A stretch of 64,000 nucleotides of DNA, from positions 4,087,338 to 4,151,337 of the forward strand of contig OY282457.1 in NCBI GenBank assembly GCA_958296235.1, read 5' to 3'. Made by a program: the position numbers and the translations under genes. The notes under the pieces are model-generated. The model was not told the DNA's origin. It searched no databases and saw nothing but the letters and a program-made list of their open reading frames with translations. Below, in pieces: positions 25,766 to 33,096 of this stretch (positions are counted from its first letter, which is position 1; every line of letters starts with the position of its first letter). The DNA comes from an uncultured Candidatus Binatia bacterium. GTDB taxonomy: Bacteria > Desulfobacterota > Binatia > Bin18.

Positions 25766-25848
25766 GCTGACTCCTGCTTGAGCCCCGAGCGCCTCAGATT
25801 ACAGCGTCCAATTGAAGCCGCTATCGAAGGCGTCGGCGTGGTACTCAT
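25762..25848 (-). CDS. 28-codon upstream ORF coupled to ogt
   Basis: An ATG at 25848 is preceded by CAGGAGAGAATC, a good SD. It opens a 28-residue frame (MSTTPTPSIAASIGR...) whose TGA overlaps the ogt ATG as ATGA. The composition is Ser/Thr/Pro-rich at the start and basic later. This arrangement fits a translated leader that couples ribosomes into ogt, but chance cannot be excluded for so short a frame. The 187 bp between it and the divergent LLM gene at 26036 presumably carry both promoters. Confidence 0.4.
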   Translation of the reverse strand: MSTTPTPSIAASIGRCNLRRSGLKQESA

Positions 25849-26035
25849 GATTCTCTCCTGGATCGAGACATTTCACATCTGCATGAAGGGTGCTACTCAG
25901 GAGTAACTCGGTCGAATATCTCTTGTCTATACTGGCCCTTTGTGATGGCGCTATTATGGTAAGCCCGGCGAGGCCGCTCATGATAAACCCCGCGCAGAAT
26001 CTGACCTGCTGGAATTGGTAACGGGAGACCGGCGA

Positions 26036-27244
26036 ATGGGCAGAGTCGGGCATTATGGAGAACGGGTACAGATTACCCGGGGACCGTTTGATCCGGGCGG
26101 GCAGCCTACGGTCGATAGCCGGCATCCACTCTTATTGGGCCTGTTTGGTTGGAATCTGACCGGCGGGGCGACCATCTCCAAGGCGGTATTTGACGACCCG
26201 GACCGCTATCAAAACTTCTGGCACTGGGACACGGCCCAATATCTGATCCAGTTTGCCGAGCGGATAGGACTCGAATTCCAGGTGCCGTTTGGCCGCTGGC
26301 TCGGGCACGGCGGGGTGACACGCTTTAACGAAGACTCGCTCGATTTCCTGACAACCGCGGCAGCGCTGGCTCCGCTCACGCGTCGGATTCTGCTCTTTTC
26401 CACGGCCCATGTGTCCTACGGCTTTCATCCTCTCCACTTTGCCAAATTCGGGGCGACGATCGACTATCTCTCGCAAGGCCGCTGGGGCCTGAATGTGGTG
26501 ACGGGCTGGATCGAAGATGAGCAGGCCTTGTTCGGGCAGACCTTTCCCGACCATGATCTGCGCTACGAAATGGCGGATGAGTTTGTCACCCTCATGAAGT
26601 GGGCTTGGTCGAGCCAGGAGCCGATCACCTATGAGGGGGAGTTCTACACGTCTTATGGGGCCTTTGTGAGTCCAAAACCCGTGCGTCAGCCTCGGCCGTA
26701 TCTGGTCAATGCCGGGTCCTCGCCGGCCGGCATCGAGTTTACGGCCAAGCACTGTGAGTGGCTGTTCTGCTCCGGGAACATCGAGAAGATGAAACTGGCC
26801 GCGGATACGGTAGGCGAACGCGCCGCGCATTATGGGAGGCAGGTTGACCCCATGACGTATGCCTATGTCATTATTGAAGGAACGGACGCCAAGGCGGAAG
26901 CGGTGTATCAGCGGCTTGTGGAAGAGATAGACGAAGACGCGGCTGATACCTTTGTGGAGCGGGTCACGTCCCAGCCGCATTCCTTTGCGCCAGACCGGAA
27001 ACGTGACACCACGAAACAGATGCGGGAGCAGATTGGCGAAGACGCCTACCGTGAGATTGCGCTGGGGCTGACGGGGTATCAGATCTGTGGCAGCCCGCAA
27101 ACCGTGGCCGAGCAGCTCCGCGCGGTCCACGAGCAGGCCGGCCAACGGGGGGTGCTGTTATCCTTTTTCGATCCGATCAAAGGGCTGCATATGTGTCATG
27201 ATGAGGTGTTGCCCCTCCTGCGCAAAATGGGGCTCCGCAAGTAG
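26036..27244 (+). CDS. LLM-class flavin monooxygenase (RutA/SfnG/NtaA-like)
   Basis: 402 aa from the ATG at 26036 (GGGAGA eight bases upstream; a TTG at 26015 lacks one). The alkanesulfonate-monooxygenase-type barrel shows FWHWDTAQYLIQFAERIGLEF, RILLFSTAHVSYGFHPLHFAKFGATIDYLSQGRWGLNVVTGW and FYTSYGAFVSPKPVRQPRPYLVNAGSSPAGIEFTAKHCEWLFC, blocks shared with FMNH2-dependent RutA, SfnG and nitrilotriacetate monooxygenases. It probably oxygenates a small organic molecule using reduced FMN supplied by a reductase encoded elsewhere. It is a single gene, facing the PhyH gene convergently. Confidence 0.88.
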   Translation: MGRVGHYGERVQITRGPFDPGGQPTVDSRHPLLLGLFGWNLTGGATISKAVFDDPDRYQNFWHWDTAQYLIQFAERIGLEFQVPFGRWLGHGGVTRFNEDSLDFLTTAAALAPLTRRILLFSTAHVSYGFHPLHFAKFGATIDYLSQGRWGLNVVTGWIEDEQALFGQTFPDHDLRYEMADEFVTLMKWAWSSQEPITYEGEFYTSYGAFVSPKPVRQPRPYLVNAGSSPAGIEFTAKHCEWLFCSGNIEKMKLAADTVGERAAHYGRQVDPMTYAYVIIEGTDAKAEAVYQRLVEEIDEDAADTFVERVTSQPHSFAPDRKRDTTKQMREQIGEDAYREIALGLTGYQICGSPQTVAEQLRAVHEQAGQRGVLLSFFDPIKGLHMCHDEVLPLLRKMGLRK

Positions 27245-27298
27245 GCGCTCCTGGGCAGCGTCGCCTCGGTAGACCGGCTGGAGCAGGGCGGCCCAACA

Positions 27299-28153
27299 TC
27301 AGCGCTGCGCTTCCACCAGGGCCGCGTCGTCGAAATCCACCAGACCCAGCCGTCCACCAAAGGCGGACGGATGAGGATGATAGGAGCGATAGCCCAGGAG
27401 GTGCTGGGCCTGTTCGGGCAGTTGGCGGGCGACTTCAAAAGGAACAGCTAAGGAATGGTGCTCCTCCGGGCGCAACCAGCCAAGAACAAAGCCGACGTGC
27501 ATTCCCCGCCGCCATGTGTCTGGCGTGCGGTTTGCCCCGGCCCCGTGAATGACTTTGCCCGTGTAGAGCAGAACAGAGCCGGCCGGCATGACGGCCTGGG
27601 CCAATTCTTCGGGCCGCGCCTCGCGCGCCGGGTCCTGCCAGCGATGGCTGCCTGGCGCGACAAGTGTCGCGCCGTTCTCTTGGGTAAAGTCGTTCAGGGC
27701 AAACATGGAACTGACTGTGAGTTCCGGGCCGGGCCAGGGGAAATGGGGCCAGTTGGCCTCATCGCGGTGCAGCATCTGGGCTGGTTCGCCCCCACCAACG
27801 ATCATGGTCTGGGAGGTGTTCAGCCAGTACGAGCCGCAATTGGGCAAAAGATAGTGATCCGCAAACGCCTTGAGCGTGGGGTGGAGCAGGACCTTAATAA
27901 ACGCTTTTGATTTGGCTGCCAGACCGCAAAAACGGATCGTTTTCTGGCCATGAAAGACTTGCCAGAGTTCTTCGTCGCTGCGGCTGCCGGGGGGGTGGGT
28001 GGCGATATAGCCGTCGAGTTCGGTGTTGAGTCGTCTCAGCAAGTCGGGCTCAAGCAGGTTTTCGATAATCACCCCACCGTCCCGCTCAACCGCGGACAGG
28101 GAGGCGTCCGCGCTGGCGTCAGGCCCCACGGTCGTGAGTGTGCGTGTGCTCAT
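27299..28153 (-). CDS. Phytanoyl-CoA dioxygenase (PhyH) family Fe(II)/2OG oxygenase
   Basis: 284 aa from the ATG at 28153 with SD AAGGAGGG; the frame extends upstream without another good start. The double-stranded beta-helix iron ligands are visible as HRDE (H129, D131) and the distal H203 in VIHGAG. GATLVAPGSHRW and the following arginine segment (RRGMHVGF) fit the PhyH fold and 2-oxoglutarate binding. It hydroxylates an unactivated carbon of an unknown substrate. It is distinct from the second PhyH gene at 56.7 kb, which has H-x-E instead of H-x-D. Confidence 0.9.
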   Translation of the reverse strand: MSTRTLTTVGPDASADASLSAVERDGGVIIENLLEPDLLRRLNTELDGYIATHPPGSRSDEELWQVFHGQKTIRFCGLAAKSKAFIKVLLHPTLKAFADHYLLPNCGSYWLNTSQTMIVGGGEPAQMLHRDEANWPHFPWPGPELTVSSMFALNDFTQENGATLVAPGSHRWQDPAREARPEELAQAVMPAGSVLLYTGKVIHGAGANRTPDTWRRGMHVGFVLGWLRPEEHHSLAVPFEVARQLPEQAQHLLGYRSYHPHPSAFGGRLGLVDFDDAALVEAQR

Positions 28154-28229
28154 ATGCCCTCCTTGGCGATTGGTGTTGCTCTGACTCGCTCCACATACCA
28201 GTCTTGACCGTTTCTTTCTAGTTGCCGTC

Positions 28230-28694
28230 TTACTTTCTGACCCTGACAACTCTGCCCCCGTTGGCCCGGAGGAGCGCTTGGGGTGAGACCCGAACCAAGG
28301 CGGTTTCTGATCCTCCGCCAGTATACACTTTATCTTTCTGCATGACCCGCGGATCAATAAGAAACGTCGCGGCAAACCCAAACGATGGTGTCCCTCCGCA
28401 CGGATAGCCCGTTTTGGCCAGCATTTCATCCGGCGTCATGGTTCTCACCCGCTCGGTCTGGAGCGCCTTGGCAACCCGCGAGGTACTGGCTCGCTCTTCG
28501 CCCTTGACAATGGCGACAATCACCCGCCCCTGGGCGTCCGTCATGCAGATATTCTTGACAAAATGCTCCGGGTCCGCGCCGACCGCCGCGGCCGCTTCAG
28601 CCACCGAGTGACATGACTGCTCGAAAGATAAATGTTCCGCCTCAATGCCACTGGCGGCAATAAACTGCTTGAGCTTGTGTTCATAGGTGTCCAT
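28230..28694 (-). CDS. YbaK/EbsC-type aminoacyl-tRNA deacylase domain protein
   Basis: 154 aa from the ATG at 28694; the open frame continues upstream only as non-coding. It shows the YbaK/ProX fold: ESCHSVAEAAAAVGADPEHFVKNICM (core with the lysine), VIVAIVKGEERASTSRVAKAL, and YPCGGTPSFGF, the usual C-G-G-x-P loop, near the C-terminus. Such proteins hydrolyse mischarged Cys- or Ala-tRNA(Pro). It diverges from the PBP-like pair at 28818 across a 123-bp gap that contains a six-base palindrome (28744-28757). Confidence 0.9.
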   Translation of the reverse strand: MDTYEHKLKQFIAASGIEAEHLSFEQSCHSVAEAAAAVGADPEHFVKNICMTDAQGRVIVAIVKGEERASTSRVAKALQTERVRTMTPDEMLAKTGYPCGGTPSFGFAATFLIDPRVMQKDKVYTGGGSETALVRVSPQALLRANGGRVVRVRK

Positions 28695-28817
28695 AGTGCG
28701 GTGTGTATAATGTTTTTTGTCATTTCTCCAGACGAATAGCAAAAAGACCTCGGTCTTGCGCTTGCGCCTGTCCAGCCCCCGTGCTAGGTGGCGACAAAAC
28801 CCCGCGTGAGGTCGGCC

Positions 28818-29744
28818 ATGACAAAGCGAGTGCTGTACGTGAACCCCATTCACCTCGATGCCAACCCCGCCATCGACGCGCTCGCCTACGGGCTGCAATC
28901 GGTCCTGCACGCGGCGGATATTCAGATGCCGGTGCTGTTCGCCGATTTTCGCGAACCAGGCATGCGAGAAAAGTATGAGGCCGCGATTGAGGAGGGGGTA
29001 CGCGCCGGCGTCGAGGGCATCGTGATCTACGCCCTCAATCCGACGCTGTTTGGTGCGGCGGTTGCCAAGGCCCGCGCGGCCGGCATCCCCGTTTTTTCTT
29101 TTGTCCGACCGCGCTATGCCGTCAATGCGGCCGTGGTGTATCCGAATTTCAACCACGGCGTGTTCATGGCCGAATATTTAGCCTCGGTTTTGCCGCCGGA
29201 CAGCGGGGTGGGGGTGATTGGGGGACCGGATACCGTGGACGATGCAGAAGAAGTAGCCGGTCTGGTCTACGCGCTGCAACGCAGCCACTGTCGCCTGCTG
29301 AACGACCCTGTGGATCCACACTATTGCAACGTCCAGGATGTAGCAGAAGGGGCGCGCGAGCCAACTCTTCGCCTGTTGGAAAAGGTCCCTCCGTCCCAGC
29401 TCCAGGGTCTCATTCCCTATAATGACGAGACCATGCTCGGCTGCGTCAGCGTACTCGAAGAAACGGGCCGATTGGGCGACCTCAAGATCGTCTCCCGAAA
29501 CGGTTCCCCGCAAGCGGTCGAGATGGTTCGGACCGGGAACACGCTGGGCACCTGGGACCTGGATGCATCGGGGATAGGCACAACGCTGGGTGATTTGGTT
29601 GTGCGTCATCTGGTGGGTGGCGAGGGCCTCGAAAATTATCTGAGCATGAGCCCGGTTGGCCGGATGATCACCCAGGACAATATTGAAAGCTGGCAGCCCT
29701 GGTCAGAGCGGGTAGACTGTACGCCCTTATCAGTCGGGCTCTAA
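28818..29744 (+). CDS. Periplasmic-binding-protein-like sensor, no signal peptide (paralogue 1)
   Basis: 308 aa from the ATG at 28818 (GAGG upstream; a GTG at 28788 is possible). It has the type I periplasmic-binding fold of RbsB-like sugar binders: KRVLYVNPIHLDANPAIDALAYGLQ, GVEGIVIYALNPT, GIPVFSFVRPRYAVNAAVVYPNFNHGVFMAEYLA, VGVIGGPDT, LIPYNDETMLG and SRNGSPQAVEMV. The chain begins directly with the first beta strand, so it should be cytoplasmic. No ABC ATPase, permease or DNA-binding domain is present nearby. It is followed 12 bp later by a close paralogue. Confidence 0.82.
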   Translation: MTKRVLYVNPIHLDANPAIDALAYGLQSVLHAADIQMPVLFADFREPGMREKYEAAIEEGVRAGVEGIVIYALNPTLFGAAVAKARAAGIPVFSFVRPRYAVNAAVVYPNFNHGVFMAEYLASVLPPDSGVGVIGGPDTVDDAEEVAGLVYALQRSHCRLLNDPVDPHYCNVQDVAEGAREPTLRLLEKVPPSQLQGLIPYNDETMLGCVSVLEETGRLGDLKIVSRNGSPQAVEMVRTGNTLGTWDLDASGIGTTLGDLVVRHLVGGEGLENYLSMSPVGRMITQDNIESWQPWSERVDCTPLSVGL

Positions 29745-29756
29745 AGCGGGGATGCC

Positions 29757-30674
29757 GTGCGTGTACTCTACGTGAATGTGATGGAATACGGGGCACATCC
29801 GGGTCTTGATGCCCTTGCTCACGGACTTGACCACCGTTTGCAACAGTCAGGGATTGAGCTGCGAACGCTAACAGTCGATGTACGCAGACCGGACTGGGTA
29901 GCCGGGCAGGACCAGGCGATTCGGCGCGGCATGCAGGCTGGGGTGGACGGGATCATTGTCTACGTCCTTGACCCTGTACAGCCTGCCGAGGCGGTCGAAG
30001 CGGCCCGCCAACAGGGGATTCCGGTCTTCTCGTTTGAGCGGCCCCGCTATCCGGTCGCGGCGTCCTTAGTCTACCCGAACTTTAATCACGGTGTGTATAT
30101 GGCCGAGTACCTGGCCTCGCTCCTGCCCGTTGGGGCGCGGGTGGCGATTATCGGTGGGCCGGAAGTCATTGACGACATCGAGCTTGTCACCGGGATCGTG
30201 CATGGCGTCAGACAGAGCGGACTCGGCCTGGTCAACGATCCGTTTGAGGAACGCTATCGGAACTTACAGGACGTTGCCGGCGGCGGCAGAGAGGCAGCCC
30301 AGCGTCTGCTGGCTGATTGTACGGACCTGGCCGGCCTGATTCCCTTTAACGATGAAACCATGCTGGGAACCCTCGATGCGATTGAGGCGGTCGACCGCTC
30401 CGGTGAGATGAAAATGGTCTCGCGCAACGGCAGTCCCAGAGCGGTCGAAGCCGTCCGTGCCGGAAGGTCTCACGCAACGTGGGATATTGAGATTACCAAC
30501 ATCGGGGCCGCGGTCGGAGACCTGGTCGCGCAGGTTCTGGTTGAGGGCCAAGACTTGCACGGAGAGTCTTTTATTGCCGGCCTGGGGCGGCTTATCACAC
30601 CCGAGAACGCCCATACGTATAGACCCTGGACGGAACGGGCACCGCACACGCCGCTACGGGAGGGGCTGGAGTAG
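29757..30674 (+). CDS. Periplasmic-binding-protein-like sensor, no signal peptide (paralogue 2)
   Basis: 305 aa from a GTG start at 29757 (GCGGGGA upstream; the nearby ATG is out of frame). It is collinear with paralogue 1 throughout: VLYVNVMEYGAHPGLDALAHGLD, GVDGIIVYVLDP, GIPVFSFERPRYPVAASLVYPNFNHGVYMAEYLA, VAIIGGPEV, LIPFNDETMLG and SRNGSPRAVEAV. Like the first, it starts at the first strand with no leader peptide. The tandem arrangement suggests duplication and possibly a heterodimeric or dual-ligand intracellular binder. The ligand is unknown; the conserved NDETMLG and SRNGSP segments probably line the site. Confidence 0.82.
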   Translation: MRVLYVNVMEYGAHPGLDALAHGLDHRLQQSGIELRTLTVDVRRPDWVAGQDQAIRRGMQAGVDGIIVYVLDPVQPAEAVEAARQQGIPVFSFERPRYPVAASLVYPNFNHGVYMAEYLASLLPVGARVAIIGGPEVIDDIELVTGIVHGVRQSGLGLVNDPFEERYRNLQDVAGGGREAAQRLLADCTDLAGLIPFNDETMLGTLDAIEAVDRSGEMKMVSRNGSPRAVEAVRAGRSHATWDIEITNIGAAVGDLVAQVLVEGQDLHGESFIAGLGRLITPENAHTYRPWTERAPHTPLREGLE

Positions 30675-30699
30675 GAGACGTGCCGCTCCCTCTCCCTTT

Positions 30700-30889
30700 A
30701 CGTGTGATGCAGATGACATGGCTCGGCGGTCCCCAGGCGGTTCTGCCCTCACCCCGCTCCCAGCGGGAGCGGGCCTCTTGTCTTCCCCTCTCCCCTGGAG
30801 GGAGAGGGTGGCCCTGAGCCTGTCGAAGGGCCGGGTGAGGGGGCCGACGGACCGCTTGGGGGGCCGGCGACACAATGGGCATCACACGT
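30700..30889. mobile_element. MITE-like element B, copy 2 (inverted)
   Basis: A 190-bp non-coding element with exact 11-bp terminal inverted repeats (ACGTGTGATGC at 30700-30710, GCATCACACGT at 30879-30889) and an exact 5-bp flanking repeat CCTTT (30695-30699 and 30890-30894). Its interior is the reverse complement of element B copy 1, including CCCTGAGCCTGTCGAAGGG and the palindromic core. It lies in the 258-bp gap after the PBP-like pair. Confidence 0.85.
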
Positions 30890-30932
30890 CCTTTAAGGGC
30901 GGGAGCGGCAAGTGGGAAGCGGAGCAAGAGCC

Positions 30933-31412
30933 CTACGCGGCCAAAGGTGGATTGTCCAAGAGGCGCTCAATCGGCTCAATTGAGCGGTCGGGCTTGCCTT
31001 CAATCTCACGCAGGGTGAACTCCAGCAAGGCGCGCTCGTGTCGAGTAATATGCTGCGCGATGGCCAGCCCGTCAGACGGGGCCGTCTTCTCATGCTTTTC
31101 AAAGTAACGGATGTACTTCTCAAGTGCGGGTTTCAGCTTATCCATAGCCTCGGACCAAGACAGTTTGGCTAAACCCGCGGCCCAGGATTGTCCCTCGGTT
31201 CGTTTTTCAGGGTCTTCCTCGACCGATTCACCCAGGGCTTCGAGCGCAGTCCGGAGCCGGCCTTTGGTCTCGCGTTCGAGCTGTTCCACAAAGCGCCACT
31301 TTTGGCTGTGAGCGGGGTCCTGCGCCGCTTCCGCGAGCGCGGCTCCAAGGGCTTCGCCCAATACTTCACCCTGAAAACACTCGTGCAGATAGGCTACAAA
31401 TTGATCGTTCAT
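30933..31412 (-). CDS. Ferritin-like/rubrerythrin-like helical protein
   Basis: 159 aa from the ATG at 31412 (GAGGGG upstream). The protein is nearly all helix, in four segments. E-containing stretches (FQGEVLGEALGAALAEAAQ, WRFVEQLERETKGRLRTALEALG, YIRYFEKHEKTAPSDGLAIAQHITRHERALLEFTLREIEG) have glutamates and a histidine spaced as in ferritin-like four-helix bundles that bind a di-iron centre. I cannot prove metal binding. It is the downstream gene of a possible pair with the DUF1989 gene (45 bp apart). Confidence 0.6.
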   Translation of the reverse strand: MNDQFVAYLHECFQGEVLGEALGAALAEAAQDPAHSQKWRFVEQLERETKGRLRTALEALGESVEEDPEKRTEGQSWAAGLAKLSWSEAMDKLKPALEKYIRYFEKHEKTAPSDGLAIAQHITRHERALLEFTLREIEGKPDRSIEPIERLLDNPPLAA

Positions 31413-31457
31413 GGTCTTTCCCCTCTTTCTGTTCATTCTGCTCTCTTTTTGATTCGA

Positions 31458-32084
31458 TCAGGAAGAAACAAATGCAATCCTAAGGGGCGTACACTGTGCC
31501 CCATTGGGCCGCTGGCCGTCAATTTCCATATCATACGGACACGCCGAGACCGCGACCAGACAGTCCATCAGCGCTCTGAGGGCAATGTATTCGCCGGCCT
31601 GGGTTGCCGCGGGGCGCGCGTCGATGGCGCCGTCGGAGCGAACCCGCGTATATTGGAACAGGTTGATGGGGTCGGGCACGTCGAGATAGCCCAGCCCATA
31701 CGGCTCCACCGCCTCGGTGAGGTTGTCCCGACAATTACGATGGTTGAGGGCGCCCGCGGCCGCATACAGCGCGCTGCTGCACGGCGCAAACAGGGCGTCG
31801 TGCACGCCGTGGGCGTGGTCCTCGACAATCTCGAACATGGGCCGCTGGAGATTTGAGTAAAACCTGCTGCCCACCGTGAAATGCAGGGAACCACTCCCGG
31901 CCAAGGTATTGAAATTCACGGTTTCACCGGTGGACAGTTTTTCCGCCAGATGATGCAGGTGAAAGCAGACGAAATCGCAGATCTGCTGGCCTTCCACATC
32001 AACAATGCGAATCGTTTCTCCTTGCCGGACCACGCAGGCCGCGCCCTGGGTCGCCGGAACGTGCGCGTCTCGTTTGTCAGCCAT
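31458..32084 (-). CDS. DUF1989 (urea carboxylase-associated family) protein
   Basis: 208 aa from the ATG at 32084 (GAGGAG upstream). It carries the DUF1989 hallmarks: an N-terminal GETIRIVDVEGQQICDFVCFHLHHLAEKLS, GSRFYSNLQRPMFEIVEDHAHGVHDALFAPCSSALY, and the C-terminal Cys-rich ACPYDMEIDGQRPNGAQCTPLRI. The family accompanies urea carboxylase or acts in carboxyguanidine hydrolysis, but no urea amidolyase or guanidine gene is in the window, so the role here is open. It diverges from the rhodanese gene at 32260. Confidence 0.88.
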   Translation of the reverse strand: MADKRDAHVPATQGAACVVRQGETIRIVDVEGQQICDFVCFHLHHLAEKLSTGETVNFNTLAGSGSLHFTVGSRFYSNLQRPMFEIVEDHAHGVHDALFAPCSSALYAAAGALNHRNCRDNLTEAVEPYGLGYLDVPDPINLFQYTRVRSDGAIDARPAATQAGEYIALRALMDCLVAVSACPYDMEIDGQRPNGAQCTPLRIAFVSS

Positions 32085-32259
32085 GCTTTCGTTCTCCTCG
32101 CCACGCTCTGCACATGAGTCTTCTTTAGCGTCTCGGCGGGAATGGGACAAGCAATTTTCACAAATACCCACAGCTATCCTGTTTGCATGCAGGTCGTTGA
32201 CTCGAACGCCACTGGTTACATAGGATGCCGAATCAGCTTGAACAGGAGGAATGGAACCG

Positions 32260-33093
32260 ATGAAAGACTATGCACATCCTGAAGTACTGGTTGATACGCA
32301 GTGGGTTGCCGAACATCTGAACGACCCGAAGGTGCGGCTCGTTGAGGCGCATATCGATCCTGCGCCATACGAGTCCGGCCATATCCCGGGGGCGGTTTTT
32401 TGGAACGGTTTTGGGACTCTGCTCAAGCCGGACTGGAGCATCAATTTTGACAAAAAATCGGTCGAAGATTTCTGCGGACGATCAGGCATTGACAACGACA
32501 CCAGCGTGATAGCCTACAGCGATCATAGTGCGATTGCGCCGTGGGTGTTCTGGTTTCTCAAATCCGTCGGTCACGGTGAGGTGCGTGTCCTCAACGGCGG
32601 ACGCAAGAAATGGGTGGCCAACGGCTATGAGCTGACGACCGAGCTGCCGACTGTTACGTCAGCGAGTTATGCCGCCCAAGAACCTGACCCGGACCTGCGG
32701 GCGCTCCAGGAGCGCGTCCGGGCTGCCGTTGGGCAAGAGAAGCAGGTCTTGCTGGACGTCCGCACACCCGAGGAATATCGGGGTGAATTATTCCTGCTGG
32801 AACCGCCCCAAGGCAGCGAGCGGGCCGGCCATATTCCAGGAGCCACCCACCTCTATTATGAGGATGCGCTCAACGAAGATGACACGTTCAAGTCCGCGGA
32901 CGAGCTGGCCGCCCTGTACGCCAGCCACGGCGTTACCGCGGACAAGGAAACGATTACGTACTGCGCGGTTGGCATCCGCTCGGCCCATACCTGGTTTGTG
33001 CTGACGCAACTGCTCGGCTATCCGGCCGTGCGCAGTTTTGACGCCTCGTGGAATCTGTGGGGTCGGCTGGCGGATACGCCGATTGAGGCGTAA
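32260..33093 (+). CDS. Thiosulfate sulfurtransferase-like protein (tandem rhodanese)
   Basis: 277 aa from the second ATG (32260), nine bases after AGGAGG; the first ATG (32251) abuts the SD and is unlikely. It has two rhodanese domains. The first is inactive-like, with HSAIAPWVFW in place of the catalytic loop. The second is active, with LLDVRTPEEYRGE and the loop TYCAVGIRSAHTW (C235). It transfers sulfane sulfur to cyanide, thiols or proteins. The loop CAVGIRS differs from the CRKGVTA of classical TST/MST, so the preferred donor is uncertain. It ends 3 bp from the convergent DUF1302 gene. Confidence 0.92.
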   Translation: MKDYAHPEVLVDTQWVAEHLNDPKVRLVEAHIDPAPYESGHIPGAVFWNGFGTLLKPDWSINFDKKSVEDFCGRSGIDNDTSVIAYSDHSAIAPWVFWFLKSVGHGEVRVLNGGRKKWVANGYELTTELPTVTSASYAAQEPDPDLRALQERVRAAVGQEKQVLLDVRTPEEYRGELFLLEPPQGSERAGHIPGATHLYYEDALNEDDTFKSADELAALYASHGVTADKETITYCAVGIRSAHTWFVLTQLLGYPAVRSFDASWNLWGRLADTPIEA

Positions 33094-33096
33094 CCG

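Noticed and set aside
25799..26125. 108-aa minus-strand frame upstream of ogt
   Set aside because: It overlaps the start of the LLM gene on the other strand and has no SD; only the 28-codon frame in another phase has start signals.
26132..27145. 337-aa minus-strand frame inside the LLM gene
   Set aside because: Antisense to a well-defined LLM barrel; no SD and no family features.
28744..28757. AAGACC-TC-GGTCTT palindrome between ybaK and the PBP-like pair
   Set aside because: Short loop and weak context; it could be an operator or a terminator, but there is no supporting gene order, so it is not annotated.
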